Assembly (NCBI GenBank): GCA_023381535.1
Contig: JAMCSN010000022.1
Location: forward strand, 18,249-82,248
Direction: 5' to 3'
From: Bacteroidota bacterium
GTDB lineage: Bacteria; Bacteroidota; Ignavibacteria; Ignavibacteriales; Melioribacteraceae
Length of the DNA stretch: 64,000 bases
A model generated the notes under the pieces. The model saw only the letters and a list, made by a program, of their open reading frames with translations, searched no databases and was not told the DNA's origin. The position numbers and the translations under genes were made by a program. The number at the start of each line of letters is the position of its first letter. Position 1 is the stretch's first letter. Shown here piece by piece: positions 37,754-47,330 of the stretch.

Positions 37754-38517
37754 TTCTTTCTATTCAACTCCCAAAGTTTAGAATACTTTGTAAACACATA
37801 CGCTGAAGAAAATATCGCTAAAATAAGTCCATGCATACCGTCAAGAAATCCCGCTCGGAAAATATACATTTTCATAAAAAGAAAAATCGGTCTAAAAACC
37901 AGATCGTTGAAGGATGCCTTTTTACCTTTCGCATTCAACTCTTTTGCAGCAAGAGAAGTGTAAACGTTAAACTTTTTGAAGTAATGCTCTATGGTTGGAT
38001 CGGTGTAGTGGTTCAAATCGTTTTTGAGATGCCCGATTTCTCCGTTAATGTTCAAGTGCTCGTGAACCGCTTTTTCATTGAACGAAGCGTGTTTCTTATT
38101 GAACAGCCGCACCACTCGAGCAGGATACCAACCGCTATGTTTGATCCACTTGCCGAGAAAATAAGCGCGGCGCGCAACATCGTACGCAACAAATTTTGAC
38201 TGAACATTTTTAAATTCTTGAAGCTCCGACGCAAGTTCGGGCGTCAATTCTTCGTCGGCATCAATCCATAAAACCCAATCGAATTTAGTTTTTGACAGCG
38301 CATAACTTTTGGTCCGGGCATAACCGGTGAACGCTGCGACTTCTGCTTTCACGTTTCCATACGACGACGCAATCTGAAAAGTGTTATCCGTAGTTCTCGA
38401 ATCTACCATCACAACGATTTCGTCAACCACGTCAGCTTGGCTTTCGATGCAGCGACGAATATTTTCTTCTTCGTCTCTCGCAATGATGATTGACGATATT
38501 TTGATTTTTTCACTCAT
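37750..38517 (-). CDS. Family 2 glycosyltransferase, WaaE/KdtX-like
   Basis: A 255-residue GT2 enzyme. Its N-terminus SSIIIARDEEENIRRCIES and the WIDADEEL acid triad match lipopolysaccharide core glucosyltransferases of the WaaE type, which use a nucleotide sugar on the cytoplasmic face. I start at ATG 38517 (SEKIKISSII); an in-frame ATG at 38535 is possible and would overlap the upstream gene more. It sits just after the O-antigen ligase gene, so surface glycan assembly is the probable role. Confidence 0.88.
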   Translation of the reverse strand: MSEKIKISSIIIARDEEENIRRCIESQADVVDEIVVMVDSRTTDNTFQIASSYGNVKAEVAAFTGYARTKSYALSKTKFDWVLWIDADEELTPELASELQEFKNVQSKFVAYDVARRAYFLGKWIKHSGWYPARVVRLFNKKHASFNEKAVHEHLNINGEIGHLKNDLNHYTDPTIEHYFKKFNVYTSLAAKELNAKGKKASFNDLVFRPIFLFMKMYIFRAGFLDGMHGLILAIFSSAYVFTKYSKLWELNRKK

Positions 38518-40588
38518 TCGAACCGGTAGATTCATTTTTACTATTCATAAAGTTACGATAGAACGCTATGTTCAAACCGATGGTAAACCAAACCATTGTA
38601 ATGATCTCTTGGTCGCCAAAATTCCATTCGCCCAAACCGGAGAACAGAAATCCTATGAACGATGCAAGAGCGCCAAGCGCATAGGAAGATAGAAATGGAA
38701 TGTCCTTCAACGTTTTGTATATCTTCAGATGCAACCGCAAAATTTTGTACAGCAAGAACATCACTGCAATGAATCCGACGGCGCCGAGTATCACGAGAAA
38801 GTGAACAAAATTATTGTGCATGTGACCGAAATTCTCTTTCAAGTAATAATCTTTGTACTCGGAATAAGTTTTGTTGAGATCGATGTCGCCGACACCAAAC
38901 AGCGGGTGATCTTTGAAAATCCTCATGCCGATACGCCAAATATTGAGACGCTCGAAGTTCGTCTCATGGTAAAGATCGGCAATAGTTGAAAGCCGGTTTC
39001 TCTTGCTTTCCGTTGTGTAAATTTTGTTTCCTTCAAGCTTAAATCCCGTGATAGAATAACCGAGTGAACCGATTTTCTGTTCGGTGAAAGTCTCATCTTT
39101 CGTTTTGTCGAAACGGTAAACAATACCGTCAGCGCTGGCACCAATTGCAGAAGAATCAATAAACTGTAATGATTGGAGCCCAACGATCTTAAACTCCTGA
39201 ACTTGTTTAACTTTTCCATTTTCATAAACGTAATGAAAGAGTTTATCGCTCTGAAAGAAAATGTCGTTCTTGTTAATCCAAACAAAACCTACGGAGGATT
39301 TAAATTTTACGGAATCGATAAGCTGCTCTGGGATTGCGCTTTGGCTCGAATAAACTTTGAACGAGAAACTATTCATATCAAACGCTGCAAATAATTTATC
39401 GTTATAACAAAGACTTGAAATGCCCTTCACATTTCGAAGCATGAGCTTATCATTAAGATCCAACGGATTCTTATAAATTGTTAAGCCGCTGTCTCTATCT
39501 GCAACGTAGAAGTAATCTCCGAAAACTTCCACATCAGTCGTTAAACCGGGCGAGGTAAAACTTTTTTCGATTGTGAGCTTGCCGCCACCGTCTTTGTGAA
39601 GCAACAGAATTCTGGTATCCAGTAGGTATGCGAGGAAGTAATTTGATTTCCATTTTAAAATTCTCTTTGAAGGCGACGGCGTAGCCAACTCTTGAACTAG
39701 ATTGCCTTTGCTGTAAACGGCTATTCCTTTATTGTAATCCGCCACATAAACCGTATCGTTGTCAAGGTCAAGATTGTAAGCCCGCCCTTCGGTATTAATT
39801 GTTTTTACTTTTGTCAACTGCGAACCGTTGAATTGATATTCATACAGCCGGCTTTCATTCTTGTAAAACAAAAGCGCAAAAATAATGAACGCGGCGCCGG
39901 GAATTATCAGCCACCATTTTTTCTTGAATAGAATTATAAAAAGTATTCCAGCGGCAGCACCGATCCATGCGGCACGTGTATAACTTGCAAAAAGACTAAG
40001 TGCAGCAATGCAAAATGCTATTAAGAAGAAAATTCTGTACGCAATTTTTGTTTTTTCGTTTACCAGAAAGGCAAACGTGAAAATTGCAGTGAAGCTCATC
40101 AGTCCGCCCGCGGTCATAACATATTGAAACGGAGACGGTCCCTTGGCTTCGAAACGGTACAATTGAGCTATGAAATGCTCGTAAGCAAAAACAATGTACG
40201 CCAACATTGTAAGCAGTGCGGCGCCGAGATAAATTTTGAAAAACAATTTTGTTTTTCCGGTGTCGTCAGCAGCAGCGGCAATTGTATAAACCAGCGGAAT
40301 TAAAACCAGCCGTTTGAAAAAAGTCTGAAACGCTTGAGCTTGATTCACGGAGAAGATTGCCGAGATCAGCTCGGCAGCAAGAAAAAGTATGAATCCAATT
40401 TCCAAACCGTTTTTCTGAAATTTGTTTTCTTTCGTGATCACGAAGCGGTATGCAAAAAGCATTAGTGGAATAAAATAGCCAATCTGGTTCAAGAAAATTG
40501 AATTGGTAAGCGTGATCAAGAATAAAATGATCAGCCAGAAAATTAGTTTATCTATGATTTTAATTTGGTTGGATTTGTCTTGGGTCAT
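38510..40588 (-). CDS. O-antigen ligase/polymerase family protein with an inserted beta-propeller
   Basis: A 692-residue membrane protein. Residues about 15-243 hold some eight helices, including the Arg in ASYTRAAWIG (205). Residues about 544-680 hold the rest, with RLNIWRIGMRIFKDHPLFGVG and HMHNNFVH, the conserved end of the WaaL/Wzy periplasmic loop. Between them, about 246-543, is a repeat region with strands such as DTVYVADYNKGIAVYS and DYFYVADRDSGLTIYK, which resemble LVIVD beta-propeller repeats. Normal ligases are about 400 residues. It probably joins or polymerises glycan in the periplasm. Its ATG overlaps the msbA-like stop. Confidence 0.85.
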   Translation of the reverse strand: MTQDKSNQIKIIDKLIFWLIILFLITLTNSIFLNQIGYFIPLMLFAYRFVITKENKFQKNGLEIGFILFLAAELISAIFSVNQAQAFQTFFKRLVLIPLVYTIAAAADDTGKTKLFFKIYLGAALLTMLAYIVFAYEHFIAQLYRFEAKGPSPFQYVMTAGGLMSFTAIFTFAFLVNEKTKIAYRIFFLIAFCIAALSLFASYTRAAWIGAAAGILFIILFKKKWWLIIPGAAFIIFALLFYKNESRLYEYQFNGSQLTKVKTINTEGRAYNLDLDNDTVYVADYNKGIAVYSKGNLVQELATPSPSKRILKWKSNYFLAYLLDTRILLLHKDGGGKLTIEKSFTSPGLTTDVEVFGDYFYVADRDSGLTIYKNPLDLNDKLMLRNVKGISSLCYNDKLFAAFDMNSFSFKVYSSQSAIPEQLIDSVKFKSSVGFVWINKNDIFFQSDKLFHYVYENGKVKQVQEFKIVGLQSLQFIDSSAIGASADGIVYRFDKTKDETFTEQKIGSLGYSITGFKLEGNKIYTTESKRNRLSTIADLYHETNFERLNIWRIGMRIFKDHPLFGVGDIDLNKTYSEYKDYYLKENFGHMHNNFVHFLVILGAVGFIAVMFLLYKILRLHLKIYKTLKDIPFLSSYALGALASFIGFLFSGLGEWNFGDQEIITMVWFTIGLNIAFYRNFMNSKNESTGSNE

Positions 40589-42438
40589 TATACTCTGAAT
40601 TGAAGTTCATATAATTTTTTGTAAATGCCGTTTTCTTGATTTAACAACTGATCGTGCTTACCATCCTGAACTATCCGTCCTCGGTCGAGAACAATAATTC
40701 TATCGGCATTTCTAATTGTGCTAAGTCTATGTGCAATTACAAACGTGGTTCTATTGTGCATTAAGCGTTCAATCGCTTCCTGAACCAAAACTTCCGACTC
40801 GTTATCCAAAGCCGATGTAGCTTCGTCCAATATCATGATCGGCGGATTTTTCAAAAGAGCACGCGCTATTGCCAGCCGCTGTCTTTGTCCCCCCGAAAGC
40901 TTTGTTCCTTTTTCACCGATTATCGTTTCATAGCCGTGCGGCAGTTCCAGAATAAAATTGTGAGCGTTAGCTGCTTTCGCAGCATCAAACAATTTTTTCT
41001 CAGAACAGTCATCAATTCCATAAGCGATGTTGCTCTTTACCGATTCATTGAACAGCACCGTTTCCTGTGTAACGATTCCCATCAGCTTTCGCAAGTCTTC
41101 GAGGCGTGCTGATTTTATGTCAGTCCCGTCGAAAAGAACTTTCCCGCCGGTCGGATCATAAAAGCGCGGTAGTAAATCCACCATCGTTGTTTTTCCGGCG
41201 CCGCTGCTTCCCACAATCGCAATCACATTCCCCTTCTTCACTTTTAGATTAATCGTATCCAGTACCAATTCCTCGGAATCATCATAGTGGAACGAAACAT
41301 TTTGAAATTCTATCGTATCATTGAAGTCGTTAAGCGGAAGAGGATTATCAATATTCTTAATCCGAGGTTCGGTATCCAGTATTTCAAAAACACGGTCGGC
41401 AGCCGCGCTTGATTCCTGGATCCGGTTGTTAACGCTGCTTAGTTCTTTGATGGGCGGCATCATCTGAAAAATTGCCATCAAGAAAACGAGGAACTCGCTC
41501 GGCTTCAAAGTTTTATCGAACAACACAAGCTGCCCGCCGAAATAAATCATTGCGCCGCCGACAACCACACTAAGAAATTCCGTAACGGGAGACGCTGTAT
41601 TTCTTATGCGTGTTATCTTCAAAACTAGTTTAAAAAATTTCTGAGTCTGCGTCTTGAACTTTTTATTTTCGTAATTCTCCATCCCAAAAGCTTTTACAAT
41701 TTTTACGCCGGTAATCGTTTCATGAAGCGTGGTAGTGATATCCGCCATTTCTTGCTGCAGCAATCCGCTCTGCCTACGAAGTATCAATCCGATCCAGCTT
41801 ATAATCCCGATGCTGAACGGAAGTACAAGCAGCGAAAATAAGGTAAGTCTCCAGCTGATCGAGACTGCAATTCCGAGAAAGACAATTATTGTTAACGGTT
41901 CACGAATCAAATTTAAAAACACCGCAGAGACGCTTGCCTGCACAACATTCACATCGTTCATAATCCGCGAAATAAGGTTCCCGGTTTTTTCATTTTTGAA
42001 GAAACTCATCGGCAGCTTGTGAAGATGAATATATGCCTCGTTCCTCAAGTTGCGTATCATTCCCTGTTCTACAAATGCAAGAAAGTAAGCTTGAAGATAC
42101 CCAAAGATGTTTTTGAGAAAGAACAGAATAATTATCAGAATACAAATCTTCAGAAGGATCGACTGTGTATCGCCGCTGAAGATATAACCTTTGACCGTTC
42201 CAATTATATCATCGAACGCTTGGGAAAACCAATTTGTAACTGGCGTACTGATAGAAGGACTAACTGTTTTGATCTGCGTTTGAGTTCCCTTCCCTTGAAA
42301 AAGGGTATCAAGGAGAGGAATAATCATGTAAATGGAAACGCCGTTCAGAACCGCGTAACCTACCGTAAACAGAACCGAGGCGGAAAGATGCTTCCAAAAC
42401 GGCTTTATGTAATTTAAAACTCTTCTGTAAGTGTTCAT
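40588..42438 (-). CDS. MsbA-type ABC transporter (permease-ATPase fusion)
   Basis: A 616-residue half transporter with six helices (residues about 15-330) and a nucleotide-binding domain. Walker A is GSSGAGKTT near 400, the signature LSGGQRQRLAIARAL near 503-517, Walker B IMILDEATSALDNES after it, and the H loop in FVIAHRLSTIRNADR. MsbA proteins flip lipid A core across the inner membrane. Its place ahead of an O-antigen ligase and a core-type glycosyltransferase supports a lipopolysaccharide role, though a drug exporter cannot be excluded. Confidence 0.88.
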   Translation of the reverse strand: MNTYRRVLNYIKPFWKHLSASVLFTVGYAVLNGVSIYMIIPLLDTLFQGKGTQTQIKTVSPSISTPVTNWFSQAFDDIIGTVKGYIFSGDTQSILLKICILIIILFFLKNIFGYLQAYFLAFVEQGMIRNLRNEAYIHLHKLPMSFFKNEKTGNLISRIMNDVNVVQASVSAVFLNLIREPLTIIVFLGIAVSISWRLTLFSLLVLPFSIGIISWIGLILRRQSGLLQQEMADITTTLHETITGVKIVKAFGMENYENKKFKTQTQKFFKLVLKITRIRNTASPVTEFLSVVVGGAMIYFGGQLVLFDKTLKPSEFLVFLMAIFQMMPPIKELSSVNNRIQESSAAADRVFEILDTEPRIKNIDNPLPLNDFNDTIEFQNVSFHYDDSEELVLDTINLKVKKGNVIAIVGSSGAGKTTMVDLLPRFYDPTGGKVLFDGTDIKSARLEDLRKLMGIVTQETVLFNESVKSNIAYGIDDCSEKKLFDAAKAANAHNFILELPHGYETIIGEKGTKLSGGQRQRLAIARALLKNPPIMILDEATSALDNESEVLVQEAIERLMHNRTTFVIAHRLSTIRNADRIIVLDRGRIVQDGKHDQLLNQENGIYKKLYELQFRV

Positions 42439-42444
42439 CGATTC

Positions 42445-43683
42445 TCACATGGGCAGGTTAACTAATCCGCACCCGCCGGGAATTACTAACGTATAATAGA
42501 TTTTATTCCGGACAAAATCGAAAATATTTATTCTTGAAAGATCATTTAATCGTTCATCAAAAATTAAGAAGTTTCCCTGAACTAATAAATTAGCATACCT
42601 ATAGCTGTTGAAATCGGCAATCAGTTTTTTTTGAACGGCGTTGATTATAATCAGCTCCCCGGTCGGTTGCGCTTTTTTCGGACTGCCTTGCAAGACCGAA
42701 TTTTCAGTGGCAATGAAAAGATAGTCACCGTCATCAGACCATCGGGCATCCAAAACTTTTCGTTTGATTGAAGCCACCAAAACATCGGAACGCTCCTGCA
42801 CATCTTTTATGTAACAATCATATTCGCTGTCGGCTGCTATTGTGCGGAACTGAAATCTGTTGTTCGGAGAAATGTATTCGGGCTCACGGTTAGGAGGCAA
42901 AGGAAAGCCTTCCGTGATAAGATTAAACTTGCGCTCGCTCACCTTGTTAAGCTTTCCGGAAAGATCAAACGGGAAAATATTCTGGTGGATTTTTCGTGAA
43001 TCAATTGTATCGATCAATGTAATGTTAACCTTAAATGTATCGCTGTTTTCCCAGTAGGTGTAAAGCTGAGCACAATCACCGATATCTTTCAGCTTGTTCA
43101 TTACACTTGCTTCACGCTGTAACTGAAATACACTCACACCGTGAACGTACGGCAGATTGCTTCGCACTCCGTAAGAAGTAGCAGTCGTTACAAAAGCAGT
43201 GCTGCGGTCTGCCGAAGTGTTCAATGAAATAACGCTTTCATTTTGACTGCTCCATATTAACTCGGTCTGTTTTGAAAAAATATCGATGCTGAAAACGCTT
43301 GGTCTGCCAAGATACCTCGCTACAAAAAGAACGTTCCGGAATTCATCGAGCGTTTCGTGCCGCCCTTTCATAATGGAATAAGTATGGATCAGACCATTTG
43401 AATTAAGCCGGTAGGCATTTTTTCCGGCGCTGAATGAACTCTTGTATTTTCCCAATAAAACTTTGTAAAGCACGTCGCTAAATTTTTCGATCCTGGAAGA
43501 GTCGGCGATATTTCTATTCAGTTTTATTCTGAAATCTTTTGCGCTGTTGATATCGGAAAACTCGCCGATCTTGATTGAATAAGTATCCGAATCCTCAGAA
43601 CCGTTTTTTGTTCCGTCGCATGAAGACAAAATAAACGCGGCAACGACACATATCAAAATAATTTGTCTATTCTTCAATCTCAT
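42445..43683 (-). CDS. Lipoprotein with a SPOR-like domain and a propeller-like C-terminal part
   Basis: A 412-residue protein with a lipobox ILSSC (Cys about 22). Residues about 35-95 read like a SPOR domain (YSIKIGEFSDINSAKDFRIK, then LYKVLLGKYKS), which binds denuded peptidoglycan. The remainder has repeated strands (RWSDDGDYLFIATENS, IIINAVQKKLIADF) typical of TolB/WD-type propellers. It is therefore likely a cell-wall-associated envelope lipoprotein. It lies six bases upstream of the msbA-like gene. Function not recognised. Confidence 0.7.
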   Translation of the reverse strand: MRLKNRQIILICVVAAFILSSCDGTKNGSEDSDTYSIKIGEFSDINSAKDFRIKLNRNIADSSRIEKFSDVLYKVLLGKYKSSFSAGKNAYRLNSNGLIHTYSIMKGRHETLDEFRNVLFVARYLGRPSVFSIDIFSKQTELIWSSQNESVISLNTSADRSTAFVTTATSYGVRSNLPYVHGVSVFQLQREASVMNKLKDIGDCAQLYTYWENSDTFKVNITLIDTIDSRKIHQNIFPFDLSGKLNKVSERKFNLITEGFPLPPNREPEYISPNNRFQFRTIAADSEYDCYIKDVQERSDVLVASIKRKVLDARWSDDGDYLFIATENSVLQGSPKKAQPTGELIIINAVQKKLIADFNSYRYANLLVQGNFLIFDERLNDLSRINIFDFVRNKIYYTLVIPGGCGLVNLPM

Positions 43684-43712
43684 AATTTAAAAATACGAAA
43701 CTGCCGCAAGAT

Positions 43713-44603
43713 TTATCCGCGCGGGTGATGATCTTTGTGAACTTGTTTAATGTAGTTTCGATCAACGTGCGTGTAAATCTGCGTCGTTGATATATCGGCG
43801 TGTCCAAGCATTTCTTGAACAGCACGGAGATCGGCTCCGCCTTCCAACAAATGAGTTGCAAATGAATGACGGAAAGTGTGCGGATGAATTTCTTTCGTAA
43901 TGCCGGCTTCATGCGCGTAATGATTGACGATTTTCCATATCCACATTCTGGAAAGCTTTGTACCGCGTTTGTTGAGGAAAACGTAGTTCTGGCTTTTACT
44001 TTTCTTTTCAAGCATCGGACGTGATTTCGTCAAATACTCTTTCAGCCAATTGATAGCACTGCTTCCCATCGGCACAATTCTTTCCTTCGAACCTTTACCA
44101 AAAACGCGCACGACCTCATCGGCAAAGTAGAGATCGTTCACCTTCAGATTGATCAATTCCGAAACGCGCAAACCGGAAGAATAAAATGTTTCCAAAATCG
44201 CTTTGTCGCGCAACCCGGTAACTTCGGTTGTCTTGGGAGAATTGAGAATGCGTTCGATTTCGGGAAAAGATAAAACTGCCGGAAGCTTACGCGACTTTTT
44301 TACCCGGGAAAGTGTTGAAGTCGGATTTTTCTCAATGTAATTGTTGTCCTCAAGGTAACCGAAAAATCCTTTTATGGATGACATATAACGTGCGGTTGTC
44401 GCGCTATCGATTCCGTTATTTTTTTGATGCTCAAAAAATTTTGCGATGTGACCGGCTGTAACTTGATTATAGTCAGTTACGTTTTTTTCTTGAACGAAGT
44501 TCAAAAATTTTTGCAAATCGTTTTTGTAAGCATTAGTTGTATTCTCGGAAAGATTTTTTTCGAAGCGAAGAATACTAAGATATTCTTTTAGAAAATCCTC
44601 CAT
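43713..44603 (-). CDS. Tyrosine recombinase XerC/XerD
   Basis: A 296-residue recombinase matching Xer proteins in length. The N-terminal SAM-like domain (1-100) is followed by the catalytic domain with all residues: Arg146 (GLRVSEL), Lys170, His242 and Arg245 (HTFRHSFATH), His268 (LGHADI) and Tyr277 (IYTHV). It resolves chromosome dimers at dif together with FtsK, whose gene is at 58733-61198. No integrase-like attachment site or mobile element surrounds it. XerD rather than XerC is my guess; one gene may serve alone. Confidence 0.93.
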   Translation of the reverse strand: MEDFLKEYLSILRFEKNLSENTTNAYKNDLQKFLNFVQEKNVTDYNQVTAGHIAKFFEHQKNNGIDSATTARYMSSIKGFFGYLEDNNYIEKNPTSTLSRVKKSRKLPAVLSFPEIERILNSPKTTEVTGLRDKAILETFYSSGLRVSELINLKVNDLYFADEVVRVFGKGSKERIVPMGSSAINWLKEYLTKSRPMLEKKSKSQNYVFLNKRGTKLSRMWIWKIVNHYAHEAGITKEIHPHTFRHSFATHLLEGGADLRAVQEMLGHADISTTQIYTHVDRNYIKQVHKDHHPRG

Positions 44604-44609
44604 GGATGA

Positions 44610-46802
44610 TTATTCTTCCGGGTTAGTATTTTCTAATTCTTCTTGTTTAGGATACCTAATTCTTTTGTGCTGATGACCGACAAGAATGCTCAAGAAAGAC
44701 TCTTTGATTTTTCTGATATCGTTAAACGTTAACGGCGCTTCATCAAGCTGACCGTCATCAATACGGCTGTTTATCAGATTAGATATTACGTTCTCAATTT
44801 TTTGTGAATCTGCATTTGTCATCGCACGCACGGTTGATTCGCACGCATCTGCAAGCATCACAATAGCAGTCTCCTTGGAATTCGGTTTCGGCCCGGGATA
44901 GCGGAACTCGTTAACATCCACGTTGTTCTCTCCGTGAATTTCTTTAGCCTTCTCATAAAAGAAAGAAATCACCATAGTGCCGTGATGCATCGGTATAAAG
45001 TCGATGACTTCCTTAGGCAAATTATTTTTTTCAGCCAGTTCGATTCCTTTTTTAACATGATCCAAAATCAGCCGCACACTCTTTTCCGGCGCTAATTTTT
45101 CATGAATGTTTTCGCTGGTCAATTGATTCTCTACAAAACTTTCGGGATCGAGCGACTTACCGATATCATGATAATAAGCGCCAATGCGTGCAAGAATCGG
45201 ATTTGCGCCGATTGCTTCAGCCGTTGTTTCCGCAAGAGTTCCCATAGCTACAGAATGATTAAACGTGCCCGGCGCGGACTTTGCCATTTCTTTCAGAAGC
45301 GGGTGGTTGAAATCGGTTAACTCCAACAATGTGAGGTCGGTCGTAATTTTGAAAAGTCTCTCGAAAAAAATTATCAAGCCGTAAGTAAGAACGGGACTAA
45401 TCAATGCATTAGAGCCGGCAAAGGCAAAACTTAAAATCATCTGGCTGAATGAATCAAACCTTTCCAAACCGAATGCAACAATGCTTACAACGTAACCAAT
45501 CAGAATGTAAAGGAACGATCTAAAAATTTGCGTTCTGTTTTTGATGTCGCGAACAGTGTAAGCAGAGAGCCCGCCGGCTATAATGTTCATTACCGCAAAT
45601 GCATAGTCGTTGCCGCGTAAACCGCCAACAATCAATGAAACGATAACCGTTCCGTAAAACCCAACACGCGAATCAAAAATGATTGTAAGCAGCATCGAGG
45701 CAACCGGAACAAGAACTAAAAACTCAACGGGCGAGACAACATCAATCTGGTAGATTAAAAATGTTAAGAACGAAATGAATAAGATGATCGAGGAGATAAG
45801 GAGAATTTTGAGATTGTCCTTGTAAATTTTCTTTCTAAATAAATAAATGTAAATAATGAACGGAACCATTATTAGAAGAATGTGAAGAAACTTTCCCAGA
45901 GTTTGAGAGAAGCTTCCGAAAAAACCGGTTTCCTCGCCTTTGGCTATTCTGTAAGAATTTATTTTCAGTTTTATTTCCGGAGTGATACGATCATGCTTCG
46001 ATACAATTTTTTCGTTCTCGTTCACAATACCAACGTTACGAGGAACCCGCTCCTTCGCGTTGTCAATTGCGCTCTGAGTAAGCGCAGAGCTATATAACAA
46101 TTCCGGTTTAACAAAATTGTGGATGTACTCTTCGATCGCTTCGTTTAATTCACCGTTATTACCGGCAGCTTCTTTTATGCTCGAATTTAGAAGGTCGTTT
46201 ACTCCGTCGCGGTCCAGAAAAGAAAATTTAGAATAAATTCTTTCGTATTTGCCGTCACGAATGGAAATACTGTCGCGTGGAATTTCCTTAAAAGATAAAT
46301 TGAGAAGTCCTCGCTGATAAATTTTGGAAAGAATATTTTTCGAAAGTGAGGCAACTTCATTAAGCGAGTGTACCTTGGCGCCAAGGAATGTTCTCGGTTT
46401 GGTCTTCAATCTGACAAATACCGCGAATGACTGGTCGCTTAGAAAAGTCGTGTTTTTTTGTTGAGTAACAACTGAGCCGATTAGTTTCTGTAGATTTGAA
46501 TTATACTTTGTTAACGAATCAAGCAGAATTTTTTCCAACCCGGAATTTCTGATGAAGATTGGTTGAATCCGTTTTGCAGCTTGAATTTTTTCGTTTTCAT
46601 AGACGGTCGGATCCTTTAATATTTCAAAAGTTTTGGAAGCTATTAAATCATCACGTATCCATATTGAACCGACATTCACTTCCGATTCAATCGATTCGCC
46701 GCTGGGAAAAAACGGCACAATAATCAGCGCCGTCGCGAAAACAATCAGCAGCTTTATTCTAAGACTGGAACGAATATTTAACTTTGTTTTGTTATCTATC
46801 AT
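44610..46802 (-). CDS. 7TM-HD family phosphohydrolase, PgpH-like
   Basis: A 730-residue membrane protein. An N-terminal helix leads into a large extracytoplasmic 7TMR-HDED domain (about 50-290), then seven helices (about 305-480), then a cytoplasmic HD domain with NHSVAMGTLAE, the metal pair YHDIGK near 545 and PMHHGT. Proteins of this build (PgpH) hydrolyse the second messenger c-di-AMP. No diadenylate cyclase is in the window. It lies six bases upstream of the xer gene. Confidence 0.93.
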   Translation of the reverse strand: MIDNKTKLNIRSSLRIKLLIVFATALIIVPFFPSGESIESEVNVGSIWIRDDLIASKTFEILKDPTVYENEKIQAAKRIQPIFIRNSGLEKILLDSLTKYNSNLQKLIGSVVTQQKNTTFLSDQSFAVFVRLKTKPRTFLGAKVHSLNEVASLSKNILSKIYQRGLLNLSFKEIPRDSISIRDGKYERIYSKFSFLDRDGVNDLLNSSIKEAAGNNGELNEAIEEYIHNFVKPELLYSSALTQSAIDNAKERVPRNVGIVNENEKIVSKHDRITPEIKLKINSYRIAKGEETGFFGSFSQTLGKFLHILLIMVPFIIYIYLFRKKIYKDNLKILLISSIILFISFLTFLIYQIDVVSPVEFLVLVPVASMLLTIIFDSRVGFYGTVIVSLIVGGLRGNDYAFAVMNIIAGGLSAYTVRDIKNRTQIFRSFLYILIGYVVSIVAFGLERFDSFSQMILSFAFAGSNALISPVLTYGLIIFFERLFKITTDLTLLELTDFNHPLLKEMAKSAPGTFNHSVAMGTLAETTAEAIGANPILARIGAYYHDIGKSLDPESFVENQLTSENIHEKLAPEKSVRLILDHVKKGIELAEKNNLPKEVIDFIPMHHGTMVISFFYEKAKEIHGENNVDVNEFRYPGPKPNSKETAIVMLADACESTVRAMTNADSQKIENVISNLINSRIDDGQLDEAPLTFNDIRKIKESFLSILVGHQHKRIRYPKQEELENTNPEE

Positions 46803-46892
46803 TAGTCGAATAGATTTTTTTTCGAAATGCCGGTGAAGCAGACGATTCTGGAATTGATATCAACAATGCAATGACTGATAGTCGTTATTAAT

Positions 46893-47255
46893 CTATTGAA
46901 CAGTTTCTAGTTCTTTAACAGCTTCATTCACCGTGTTGCAGACGTTGAGCACCCGGTCAAGCTGTGAAATTTCGATTAGTGTTTTAACATTTTTTGTCGG
47001 CGAGGCCAAACGAATTTGTCCTTCGTTTGATTGCAAAATTCTGAATGCAAGAAGAATAGCACTTAATCCGGAGCTGTCACAATATTCAACTTCAGAAAGG
47101 TCTATGATAAGCTTTTTAACGTCCTCGGTATGAAGAAGAATTGTAAATTCACCTTTTACAAATCCCGCTATAGAAGCGTCAAATCGTTTCTCGTTCAGTT
47201 TAAAGATGGCTATTTCGCCTATCTTTTTTAACTCATAATTGAAGTTTTCGCTCAT
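46893..47255 (-). CDS. STAS-domain anti-sigma factor antagonist, second copy
   Basis: A 120-residue single STAS domain. The phosphoacceptor loop EYCDSSGLSAILL (about 56-68) follows strand KLIIDLSEV. Only the general fold is shared with the STAS gene at 813-1151, so they are not recent duplicates. No kinase partner is adjacent. A good promoter lies 33-63 nt upstream, so it starts its own transcript. Confidence 0.9.
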   Translation of the reverse strand: MSENFNYELKKIGEIAIFKLNEKRFDASIAGFVKGEFTILLHTEDVKKLIIDLSEVEYCDSSGLSAILLAFRILQSNEGQIRLASPTKNVKTLIEISQLDRVLNVCNTVNEAVKELETVQ

Positions 47256-47287
47256 TTTAAGCTACTTAAATAATTAATTTTATACTA

Positions 47288-47318
47288 CTAATCTAAAAAT
47301 TCACGGTAATAATCCAAA
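47288..47318 (-). promoter_or_regulatory. Promoter of the second STAS gene
   Basis: On the minus strand TTTG (47318-47315), a 19-nt spacer, and TAGATTAG (47295-47288), one mismatch from TAnnTTTG. The predicted start is about 25 nt before the ATG at 47255. Confidence 0.5.
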
Positions 47319-47330
47319 CATTATCTTCTA

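Noticed and set aside
43713..44603. Tyrosine recombinase as part of a mobile element
   Set aside because: Length and motifs match a housekeeping Xer protein, flanked by core genes with no repeats or att-like sites.
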